A stretch of DNA of 64,000 bases from Acanthaster planci (lineage: Eukaryota > Echinodermata > Asteroidea > Valvatida > Acanthasteridae). The stretch is taken from the NCBI RefSeq assembly GCF_001949145.1, contig NW_019091375.1, forward strand, positions 2,329,983 through 2,393,982, in the 5' to 3' direction. The notes under the pieces are model-generated. The model was not told the origin of the DNA. It searched no databases and was given only the letters and a program-made list of their open reading frames with translations. The translations under genes were made by a program, and so were the position numbers. Of the stretch, positions 12,601-22,900 are shown one piece after another (within the stretch, counting starts at the first letter, position 1; each line of letters begins with the position of its first letter).

Positions 12601-14350
12601 CTTGGTTTTTTTTTTTTAAAAGATTTTTTTTTTTAAAGATTTTGTCAAACTATGAAAACGATTGACGATACGACCTTTTCGACGGTAAAACGTTAGTAAA
12701 CAGCTTTTTACAAAATGTTATTAATGACAGTGGCATATTTCCGCTCGTTCCATTGAAAACGTCCAGGTCAAAATCATGTACAACGAGCAGGTCATTTCAG
12801 TTTAGGACCTTCGTGTAGAACGAAGGTGTCGTTTTTCAGCAATGTAATTAAAATGATTCGTAGGCGAATATCACGCTCATGAACTCACTTTTTGTTGACA
12901 AAAGCGAGAGGGTTTCGTTTCTTTTATTGCGAATAATGCATTTATGTTTTTATTACCATGTTTGTAACTCGATAAACGACAGAACGATACGTCTTTTTCT
13001 GAAGATTACATGTTTTCGAATATTTAATGAATTCAAATTGACCAGGTCGAAAAAACAATACTCTAACTGGTCATTTCAGTCTACGGAGATTGAACAAGAC
13101 AGAGATGCTGTTTTTCGACAATCGTATCGAATTATAACGTGATGCTTGTCGACGAAACCGATGAATGTCGTTTCAGTCATTATAAATAACGTCGTTTTAT
13201 TTGTAATACAAGTTTTTGTCACAAACACTAATACACAACGAGGCCACAATACGATTTTTCGAGGATAAAGCGTTGCTTAACAGCTTTAACACAATTTAAT
13301 GAAAATGAAAATATTTGCGCTCGTTGAATTGAAAATGTCCAGGTCGAAAATAATGTTCTTCAACCGGGTTATTTCATTTTACGAAAATCGTGCACAGCAA
13401 AGGTGCCGTTTATCGGCAATAATCGATTCAAACCGATTCCGAGGTGAAAACCACTGTAATGAAGTATTTGTCGACAAAAGTGAAAGAATGTTGTTTCGTT
13501 TATTATGAATAACGCGTTCATATGTCTATTACCTTTTTTGTAAGTCGATTTACGACACAACGATACGCCTTTTTTGAAGATAACTGCAAAACAAATTTAT
13601 GAGCATACGAAAATGACTAGGTAGAAATGATACACCGAGCTGCTCTTTGTCAACAATCGATTTGTTTTAAAATTGAAGAGCGTCGTTGTGCTTTTATTAG
13701 CACAATTTCCTCTCATTCGATTGACACAACGCAGCAACCATACCACCTTTTCGAAAATAATGCATTAGAAAGTTTACTGACAACGACATATGTGCGCTCG
13801 TGGAATAAAAACTGACTAGGTCGAAATAATGTACTTCAACATGTTCATTTCACTTAACATGCAGACAAAACGTCAAGTTTATTGATAACTGAACTCAATC
13901 GACCAATTTCGAAGACAAATAAGCCTTCGATTTTATTTTTTTATCATGCTGAAAACATCAATTTATCCCCCGATTAACAAGAGACAATTCAACGATACTC
14001 AATTTGAGGAAAGCAATCAGTTTTGCCGAGTTTTGCAACGAGTTTTGCAACGATGGCATAATATATGTTCGCTTCCTGAAACCATAATGACTAGGTTGAA
14101 ACAATGTACTGTAACTCTGTTATATTACTTAAAATACGAAGGTGATAGATGGACTTGTCTTTATTATAATTTGAGATGCATTTTTCTTTCAATTAGAGCC
14201 GTTTGTATAAAATTTAATTTGACGGGCTGGCTATGGCACGTATTTTGATGAAAGATGACCCTGTAGGAACGCTTTCAAAATGTCGTACTGAAAACGACTA
14301 GATGGAAGCAAACGTTTCCAATCCAGTCATTTCCTCAAGGACGAGCAAGA
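9641..14350. repeat. Degenerate tandem satellite, unit about 290 bp, with a conserved inverted repeat
   Basis: About 16 diverged units carry GCTCGTTGAATTGAAAATG followed by CCAGGTCGAAATAATG and then CTTCAACCTGGTC. GCTCG anchors lie at about 10414, 10712, 10963, 11189, 11482, 11703, 12011, 12294, 12434, 12743, 13319 and 13795. Spacing is typically 220-310 bp, with shorter gaps from internal deletions. In most units the CCAGGT half and the ACCTGG half are inverted copies that can form a stem of about 12 bp, for example 11209-11236 and 12314-12342. Other recurrent blocks are CGACAATCGAATCGAATTG, GAGCGTCGTTTCG and ACACAACGAGGCAACGATAC. Short open frames inside the array are incidental. Confidence 0.85.
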
Positions 14351-14589
14351 AGAATGCAATCGTCGTTTATCCTAGACCGGGGTATAATGAAAGATCCGCT
14401 TATTTGACAATGACGATAATTAGAGATAGCAACTGATGTGGTGGCTTTGCTCATCCTGAGATGACCTGTTGGAAAGCCTTAGTCGTTTTGCCGAAGAAGA
14501 CGCTGATGTTGTTGTCACACCTCTGGAGCGATTGCTGCCTTGGTGGTGGCTTCAAAGCTGATCTCTGATCTCAATATTTTTTGGGTGGC

Positions 14590-16420
14590 TTTTAGTTTGT
14601 ATTAAAACTCAATCCAATTGGATAACTACCCTACCACTGTCCATTTATTTAAGTACAATTTTTTCATTGCTGCTTATCCCACCTGCAACAACAGTCCCAC
14701 TGTTGTCCTTTGTCTTCATAATTTTTACATAATTCCATACTAGGACAATTGCCCTAACTTCTTTCTTTCTTTACACCAATGCATAGTCCACTTGGACAAC
14801 AGTCCCGCCGTCGTCCTTTTGACTTCATAATTTATACATAATTCAATTTTTTGCCAAGTCTCCTTTCCTTTCATCAATTAATAACCCAGTTAGGCGACAG
14901 TCCCGCTGTTGTCATTATGTCTTCACAATCAATACATAGTTCCATTGTTGAAAAGTATAAATAGTCTTTTTTTTTCAGCAATACTTAATTAACCAACTTC
15001 GACAACAGTCCTGCCGTCGTCCTTTGGGCTTCACATTTCCTGCAAAATTGCATTGTTGGACAATTGTCCCACTTTCTGTACATCAATACATAGTCCACTT
15101 NNNNNNNNNNNNNNNNNNNNNNNNNNNNNNNNNNNNNNNNNNNNNNNNNNNNNNNNNNNNNNNNNNNNNNNNNNNNNNNNNNNNNNNNNNNNNNNNNNNN
15201 NNNNNNNNNNNNNNNNNNNNNNNNNNNNNNNNNNNNNNNNNNNNNNNNNNNNNNNNNNNNNNNNNNNNNNNNNNNNNNNNNNNNNNNNNNNNNNNNNNNN
15301 NNNNNNNNNNNNNNNNNNNNNNNNNNNNNNNNNNNNNNNNNNNNNNNNNNNNNNNNNNNNNNNNNNNNNNNNNNNNNNNNNNNNNNNNNNNNNNNNNNNN
15401 NNNNNNNNNNNNNNNNNNNNNNNNNNNNNNNNNNNNNNNNNNNNNNNNNNNNNNNNNNNNNNNNNNNNNNNNNNNNNNNNNNNNNNNNNNNNNNNNNNNN
15501 NNNNNNNNNNNNNNNNNNNNNNNNNNNNNNNNNNNNNNNNNNNNNNNNNNNNNNNNNNNNNNNNNNNNNNNNNNNNNNNNNNNNNNNNNNNNNNNNNNNN
15601 NNNNNNNNNNNNNNNNNNNNNNNNNNNNNNNNNNNNNNNNNNNNNNNNNNNNNNNNNNNNNNNNNNNNNNNNNNNNNNNNNNNNNNNNNNNNNNNNNNNN
15701 NNNNNNNNNNNNNNNNNNNNNNNNNNNNNNNNNNNNNNNNNNNNNNNNNNNNNNNNNNNNNNNNNNNNNNNNNNNNNNNNNNNNNNNNNNNNNNNNNNNN
15801 NNNNNNNNNNNNNNNNNNNNNNNNNNNNNNNNNNNNNNNNNNNNNNNNNNNNNNNNNNNNNNNNNNNNNNNNNNNNNNNNNNNNNNNNNNNNNNNNNNNN
15901 NNNNNNNNNNNNNNNNNNNNNNNNNNNNNNNNNNNNNNNNNNNNNNNNNNNNNNNNNNNNNNNNNNNNNNNNNNNNNNNNNGAACAACAGTCCCACCGTC
16001 GTCCTCTCTTCATAATTTATACCTAATTCATTGTTGAGCAACAGTTCCACTTCCCTATCAATGCATAGCCCCCAACTGGTTCCCCGTTATCCTTTTGTCT
16101 TCATAATTTATGCAAAATTCCATTGTTGGACAATAGTTTTAGCATTTTTTTTCTAATAAATGCATACCCCACATGGACAACAGGCCCACCGTCGTCCCTT
16201 TCACATAATCAATTGCACTGTTCCATTGTTGGACAACAATCCCGCCGTTGTCCTTCAGTCTTGCAATTGATGCATCGTTCCATTTGACATTCCAGCAATT
16301 GCCTTTGCATTTTATTTAGTAATACATATTCAACTGGGCAATGGTCCCGCATTGGTTGTTTTATCCTAACACTTGATACATAATTCAGCAGGTGGACAAC
16401 AGTCCTGCCACTTTCATTTG
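14590..16420. repeat. Tandem satellite, unit about 108 bp, interrupted by the gap
   Basis: The block GGACAACAGTCCCGCCGTCG, followed by TCCTTT and CTTCATAATTTATACATAAT, recurs at about 14688, 14794, 14893, 15000, 15982, 16175, 16231, 16336 and 16394. Its GGACAAC and GTCGTCC ends are inverted, so each unit can form a small stem. A second, weaker GGACAATTG block sits about mid-unit. The run of N falls inside the array, as expected when tandem copies defeat assembly. Confidence 0.85.
15101..15981. other. Assembly gap (N)
   Basis: 881 undetermined bases. Long open frames called across this interval are artefacts of the N run. Confidence 0.99.
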
Positions 16421-17281
16421 ATCCCTTCAAGTTCAATGAACCAGTTTTACAGATGTGCAACTTCTGTATTTTTATTTAATACAATATAAACATACTGAAG
16501 TCGTAGTCCCGGTTAATTTGCCTTTAGTTATAGCAAATTCATAAACTAAGGAATAACATAACCGAGAAAAAAAGTCTACTTCGAAAATTATGGGAGCCCT
16601 CTGTAGCTGGTTCGTTCATTTTGAGTTGTGGAGTTGGCTTACTTCGAGTTGTTGACAATTCGAAGTTTTCACGTTGCACCTGGTCACATACCGTGCCATT
16701 CAACTTGGAGGACTTCATCCTTCTCCTTTGTGACATATGCGTGGCTTTGTAAAGGCACGCGTTCGTTCTATTCATGAACAAATTTCGACGCCATTGGACT
16801 GCTTGCTGCACTCTGTTTTTGTCTGGAACTTGTGCTACACGTAAGCCCGAACGGGATACATTTTATGCAAAAACAGAGCGCGTAAATACACTGTACCAAG
16901 ATGTTTTGAAGTTTATATATTTTGACCAAATTTTCGTGGTTTTGCTTGGGCTTTTTAGAAAGCCTTGAAGGGTATTTGCATTTGGCCTTTTCGACGCGTT
17001 TTGAAATTTCTTCAAGACATGCTACGGTCATGTAATTCAAAGTCTATCTACCTCAGAATCGTCTTTAATATAATAAAACATCAAACTCACCACAGTCATA
17101 GGTACTTGGGTTGCACGAGTCCCAATCCCCCAGACAGATCATTCGACAAACTAAGACACAATTTCAAACACATGTTTAAAAGGTCATTTCACCTCTCAGT
17201 GGGCGTTAAGTTCATTTTCTCACAAGTTCACAATTGTCCAGCTTTATTATCGGTCTCTTCAGGGGCCTTTGTGACGAAGAC
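16421..17281. other. No gene recognised
   Basis: Overlapping short open frames on both strands (16539-17040 minus, 16774-17285 plus) lack recognisable motifs. This stretch may include the 3' flank of the minus-strand remnant at 17.3-17.7 kb. Confidence 0.35.
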
Positions 17282-17721
17282 CTAAACCAGTCCTGGATTT
17301 GATATGTCCATCCTGAAGTCGTAGTCCAAATCCATCGAGTCGAGAGATGTCTTGGGCCGGGGCCCCGGCTTGTCTGCAGGGTCAGTCCACTGCTGGGCCT
17401 GCCGTGTATGCATGTTGCATTGGGCCGAAGCTTTCGGGGACTTTACATCCTCCAAAGACTACCTGATTTTTCCTGGTGTTGTAGTCCAAAATCACTAAAT
17501 CCCCCGTCCATACTTCTGTCAAACGGTAAAGGCAGTCTCTACCGACTTTCAGCTTTCCACACTCAAAAGGTACATTTACCGCCCAGGGGAAAAAGTCGGA
17601 AGCATCGGTGGCAAACCGTCCTCTAGCCCTCTTGAAATCTTACTGCGTACGTAAATGACAATGAGAAGTCGCGGTCTGCGTTTCCTGCTGTGCCAGACGG
17701 AACACTCCCAGATATTTCTCC
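17282..17721 (-). pseudogene. Unidentified protein-coding remnant, frame-disrupted
   Basis: On the minus strand, 17639 down to 17382 is open for 85 codons with protein-like composition (for example FATDASDFFPWAV, FECGKLKVGRDCLY and WTGDLVILDYN). A one-base shift near 17385-17395 then leads into a second frame (WTDPADKPGPRP, then SMDLDYDFRMDISNPGLV) ending in TAG at 17282. Just upstream, 17721-17645, a third frame reads GEISGSVPSG and NADRDFSLSFTYA before GTAAGA, which could be a splice donor. The pieces read like consecutive parts of one protein with two frame breaks, or like two exons plus an assembly error. I do not recognise the family. The locally higher GC and absence of stops over 85 codons support former coding. 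No start codon was found, so the N-terminus is missing or lies upstream. Confidence 0.45.
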
Positions 17722-19110
17722 GCAACAAAATTTCAATTTATGTTACTTTTTTTTTTTTACATTAGTGAGGTACAATATCTGTTATTTTGTAGACTTTCCC
17801 ATTTCCGTGAATGTTATGAAGTTGGGGGTCATTTCAAGGCCCTGATTTCGAGACATTCAATGCATAAAACAGTATGACGTATTGGTATTCCTTTCGTTAA
17901 TTGGTTGGAGCGAGGAGGAACGTGACTTCGGCGCGTTAATACAGCCAATTCGATTTGACAAACCAAGTGTGATATGAGTAGACGGCATGGAAGGAAGTCA
18001 TTTGCATTAAAATAAAGCTTTTACCCAAACAAATAACCACACCCTTGGAGCGTGATACTTGGCATTGCCTGAGCTCATTGGGAACAAAATATTGCGTCGG
18101 TTGATAAGCACCCCATCAACTAAGTACCGCTGTGCACTGTTAATAAATGAGGCTTTAAAAAGATAAGCTAGCGATTAACCCGCACACAGTATAACTGGCG
18201 TAGTAAAGTGGGTGAGGGTAACCATAAGCGTTATCATTACGGATGACTCTGGTTCGAATCCACCCGCAGACAGTTTTTATTAGATCTTTTCAGATATTTT
18301 TGAAGCTCTTTTCTGTTGGTTGATTTTAAAATGCTGTCCAATTTACTACCCAACATTGCAGCTTTCACCTTCGTTTTATACAATGGGAAATTTTGGGGTT
18401 TTTTTAAGCCTCATGTATTAGGGTGGTTAATCTGGTCAACTGCAGACTTCAGATTTTGTCTGATTCTGGTCATAATTGTGCCATCTCCGTGGATTTCTGT
18501 CGATATCTTATAGTTTTGCCAGCAACAAGTTTCACTCGCACCAATGTTTTAGTGCTTTGTATGGCACATTCACACACCTAAACAATGGGCCTTTTTCATG
18601 CACTTTTCTGTTTAAAGGTCATCCTCCTGTCATTGACAGAATGTAAATGCAGCATTACAAGCGTGAATATGCAGAAAGTCAGATTCAAAATATTTGCAGC
18701 TACCTGTAACAAAGGCAAGATTGACAGGCAGTTTCTCGGGCGGATAGAATCAAATTTTCGACTGTATAGCAAACTCTTGGGGGAGGTCATTTTTTTTCTA
18801 ACATTTAGGGGGATTTTACCACGTGCTACTGTACTTGAGGGACGGGACATAAAATGGAACCTAACATTGCCTTACATTTGTGGGGGAAGCGGACATTGAC
18901 CCCGTCCCCCCCCCCACTGGAATTCACCCTTGGCTGGGCAGTTATTAGTATTACTATTTATGGACGTTTACACCAGGTAGTCAGTGGTAGCGCTTTTAAC
19001 ATAAATGAATCACTGAAAACAAAAAGTGCAAATATGGACACCTCCCAAATTACATATTCAAGAAGTTATTGGAGTTCGATCGGGTGATGTGCATGGCAGT
19101 TGGTAGAACA
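17722..19110. other. No gene recognised
   Basis: Apart from the tRNA-like sequence at 18.2 kb, nothing was identified. Short open frames are present but unsupported. Confidence 0.35.
18176..18273 (+). repeat. tRNA-like (SINE-head-like) sequence
   Basis: GGTTCGAATCC at 18251-18261 is a textbook RNA polymerase III B-box, and TGGCGTAGTAAAGTGGG at 18195 resembles an A-box at a tRNA-like distance. The T-stem and acceptor stem do not pair properly, so this is unlikely to be a working tRNA. A tRNA-derived SINE head or a decayed tRNA pseudogene is more plausible. The segment is flanked by similar 12-13 base words (CCCGCACACAGT and CCCGCAGACAGT), which could be a target duplication. Confidence 0.35.
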
Positions 19111-19116
19111 ATCAGA

Positions 19117-19149
19117 TCACGTGATTTCTTAGGTTGTTTGGTCACGTGA
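19117..19149. promoter_or_regulatory. Pair of TCACGTGA E-box palindromes
   Basis: Perfect TCACGTGA palindromes occur at 19117-19124 and 19142-19149, 25 bp apart. This 8-mer is the preferred site of USF/MITF/TFE-class bHLH-zip factors. Whether it controls a gene is unknown: no confident gene starts next to it. Confidence 0.35.
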
Positions 19150-19618
19150 TGTCTCGCCAGAGGGTTTTAAAACGGTGGCCCTGGAGATACATCGTCAATC
19201 AACATTACTGATGTCCATATTTGTGACCAAATTTGCAATTTGCTCTCTGGTCGGAAATATTGCCACGATTTTTTTTTACAGCAAGCCAGCCGGAAATGAA
19301 GAGTTGACACGTACGCGCACTTTTTGGCATGGCCTCAAGTCATTATTCGGCTTGGCAGTTTGGACACAACGCAGGGGGCACGACGTTAAAAACCAATTGC
19401 TGTGTCTATAGCCATGCAGCTTCTCTCTCCACCTGGCTTGCTGAAAAAAAAATGCGGCAATATTTTCGCCCGGAGAAACAAGTCGTGCATTTGATCGCAC
19501 ATATTGACGCTAACATCGACGATTGGCGATGTCCCTCTAGGGCCACCATACTTCGCGGAAGTTCCCTATTTCAAAGTTTCAATTATCAAAACCTTAGCAA
19601 CAATCAAACTGCGCTCAC

Positions 19619-19914
19619 CTGTCGCTTTTGGACGTCACCGTGGTTCATCTCTACCGAGAGGTTGCCCTTATTCAAGAATTCCTCGGGTCCGATGAAGACT
19701 TCCACCCTGCCCTGCCCCCGTCACCTCCAGGCGGTCGTCGTGAAACGCCTTATTGGGGTTGGGTGTGGTGTGGAGACGTACATGACCACATTGCCCTGAT
19801 CAGCTTCAATGGCCAGGGTAACTCCTTCCTCGGGGGCGGTCCGCTACAGGAATTGGGTGTTTCCCTGGAGCAGCGCGTAGTTGACTACCGGTCCACAGAT
19901 GGGGCAGGATTGGG
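19619..19914 (-). pseudogene. Broken exon of an extracellular-type domain
   Basis: The minus strand reads CPICGPVVNYALLQGNTQF, then a TAG, then RTAPEEGVTLAIEADQGNVV, MYVSTPHP, a frameshift into NPNKAFHDDRLEV, and a return to VEVFIGPEEFLNKGN. It closes with GACAG|GTGAGC, a canonical splice donor, at 19619. A plausible acceptor (TTTTCTTGAAG) lies at 19915. The pattern of a polar lead, then EGVTLxIExxxGxVVxYxST, then PNPxxAFxD, resembles the beta-sandwich PPC-like repeats of secreted animal proteins, but I cannot name the family with confidence. One stop codon and two frame changes within about 300 bp suggest a pseudogene exon; sequencing errors are the alternative. Confidence 0.5.
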
Positions 19915-19949
19915 CTTCAAGAAAATTTATTCAGTTAAATGAAAAGATC

Positions 19950-22900
19950 CCAGTTAGGTTAAAGGATAGAAATGAATTTCAACGATAAAAACCTGACATC
20001 AGCAAAAAAGAAAACTGGGGAGAGAAAGAGAGAAGGGGAAATCCTTGCCCACGTCATAGTGGTGATGGAGATAACGTTTTTAAGGAAATGTGCCGCTTTG
20101 CAGTTCTTAAAATTCCTGTACACAGCCCAACGTGTGACAAAAGTGACTGTTTTCTAACTGTGTAACCAACGTTGATGTTTTCCTTCCAAATGGGGACAGT
20201 GTGGGTGTTGTGTCGGCTATAATAATGATGATGATAATAATGATACGTTTATAAAGCGTCAATAAGTTAAGTTTTCTTACAAACCACACAACTACCTCAT
20301 GTAGTGATTAAAAGAAAACACTGTATATTCAGTTATACAGTAAAGCGTATAAAAATATTATAAAAAGACAATGTTTTGTACCCCTGTTTGTTAAACGTTA
20401 GCGCCGTTTCAGTTTCCAGTTGAATGTAGGAACTTGAATCTTATTCCAATATATCCAAGTCTGTAAGCTTTGAAAGTGTTGAATCAAAATTGGAACCTTC
20501 GAATTAACAGTGAAAGTGTTGAATTTAGTATTTAGTTAAATAAAAATATTGGATTAAGCTATAAACAACGCGCGGATTCCAGGTTTTCTGCACCTTGGGG
20601 TTCAAAATATTTTGTTGGGTTGGGGGTTTATACACATTGCTGTCGATGATGCATATTTCATTTTTTTATGACGGCCGAGTTTGCTAGAAGATGAATTAGT
20701 TATGGCACTTGTGTGGGTTTTCTAAAGACCGCTTAGCTAATTGTGCTATCCTTACGCTTCCAGAAAGCAAACGCTAGGGCCAGTTCAAGGCCAAGCCAAA
20801 CTAGTTATTGATATATCCAAGACCACATTGTTCATTATTTAGCCTTGGTGGCATCGGTAGGTCTTGGTGGCATTATAGGCCTCATTGGTTATATCAAACC
20901 CAGTAGCACTATTTTCCATAGTGGCGTACATTCTACCATGGTGGCGCACTTTAAAGTTGCTCTGGTGACATGCTGGGAATTAACCAAGCAACACATTATT
21001 CCTTGTTCTGAGTGTAACACAGAGTTTTCGTGTTGCCTTTGTGGTGTGATTTGTAGTGAAAGTAAGCTAATTTGAAGATGATTCTATGCTTGGGTTTAAG
21101 TGGTCGGTAATTGATAGTAAGTCGATATGGACAGTGGGTATGATTTTATACCTCAGATAGAGAATGCGTCTAACCCCGTTCCTTTTTTTTCTGTTTCTTT
21201 GCTTGGCACGTCGTAATCGAAACATTGATCTAATGTTTACTCCTATGTCACTTAAACTAAAGGAGCCAGCACGAAGTCTTTCTAGTCATCAAACACGTTG
21301 CTAACTGTTCTATCCAGTTTACCGTGTACAGGCTCCCGGGACTTGAATCGTTGGACGGTTTTGGCCTCCAAAAAGCCATACAAATATAGAGCAAAATACG
21401 CGTTGTTTTGGACGGCGAATTGAGTGCCGGGAAAATGTAGTTACGCTGTTTTCTATTTTAATCCAAACAAACCAGCGTGTAAATTGACGACGATATCGGT
21501 TACCCCTACACGTTTGTATCTTAGTATGCACAAAAAGCGATGCTTCTCGCTGTGTTTCTCAACGTGCTAATGGACTCCACCGACCCAAGAGCGGGACTCA
21601 CGCTTAGAGGGTATTCCAGCTCTAAGAAGAGAAAGTTATCAAATAGTGCAACGGGTTTTTACAAGTGTGGAAAGAAGACCGACTAGACGAAGCTACGCAA
21701 GCAATAGAAAAGGGTATGAAACGCTTGGATCAGCTGATCAAAATTTAGAAACAAAGATCGCTCAAGATGAACACGGAATAATTAGTTAACGTTACGTCAA
21801 AGGGCACATAAATTAAATCAGTAATTCCATTCCGAAAAAGAAAGGTATGCGGTTAGCCCTCCCCGAGAACAAACGATGAGAAGACGAGATGATGAGCAAC
21901 GAGCCTAGAAGGTCGAGAAATAGAAACAGAGAAAATGAAATCGACGCACGGATTCGAGCAATATCACTTAAATGAGGCTGCATTCGCAAAACTTGTTAAA
22001 TGTATTTCTTCCAAAGAGAGCGGAGCTCGTAACACCGGGATATTACAATCCTAATTCTAATGCCATTTTCAACTGAATTTCCGACGTCTCCATTAGAGTG
22101 CGGGATATTTGGAAGATGAAAAATATCATGTACTGAGGCAAGCATGACACGAATCAAACATTTCGGGTGTTTATATTTCCGCCAAGTAACTCCAGTGAAG
22201 CTTTGCCTCAAGTGTGGAAATTGCTAACAGAAGTGGCATTTGGGCCCGTGAGATATCTAGGGTTTTTTTTGTTCTCCTTGCACCCCAAAATGTTGTTGAC
22301 TATTATGATTTCGTTGCTAACTTATATGTACAAAAACAGTGCCAAATCCACAAAAGCGTACCTCTCTTTGGGTATTATTGATTCAAACTGAGGAACAACC
22401 CCAAAATGGAACTTCTGTTTTGTGAAAAAGTCCACATTTGAGTCAATACTCTCATAACAGTATACAATTGCCCAAGATTTTTTTCACCACAGAAGGAGAG
22501 AACAGTATGGCCCTAATCACAACAAAAAGGTAAATACTCTACGACCCCTGGCAAGTTCAAGTGGCCAAAAAAAAAAAACTTCCTGTGTGGCATATTTGAA
22601 TTTTAGATAGTTGGACAAAAGCGGCAGTTATAACATGCAGCAAGGAATTTGTGGATCACAAGTTCATCAAAAGTGTTTCAGAATCCCGACAGAGCATGTC
22701 TTTTGGACATAAAAAATTAACTGTACTTGCTGTACATGTGAATATGTGGATTCTGCAGCATGATGGAATAGCTGGGAACTTCATGCATGTTTGGCTCAAT
22801 GTCATGAATGTGAGTACAAACCCTTCATGCCTGGCTTGTACAAGTTGCTATATGCACAGTTTGCACCAGTGACTATAAATGCAGATTGTATGATGTGCCA

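Noticed and set aside
7261-14350. CRISPR array, because of regularly spaced repeated words
   Set aside because: The units are 150-300 bp, diverged along their full length, lack unique spacers and sit in a eukaryotic genome.
14985-16050. Four open frames of 320-342 codons on both strands
   Set aside because: They consist almost wholly of undetermined residues from the N run, and the flanks are satellite repeat.
17382-17639. C-terminal lobe of a pepsin-like aspartic peptidase
   Set aside because: VILDYNTRKNQVVFGGC has a faint resemblance to the family's C-terminal strand, but no catalytic D-T/S-G motif is present.
18186-18273. Functional tRNA gene
   Set aside because: The B-box is perfect, but the acceptor and T stems do not pair and no anticodon arm could be built.
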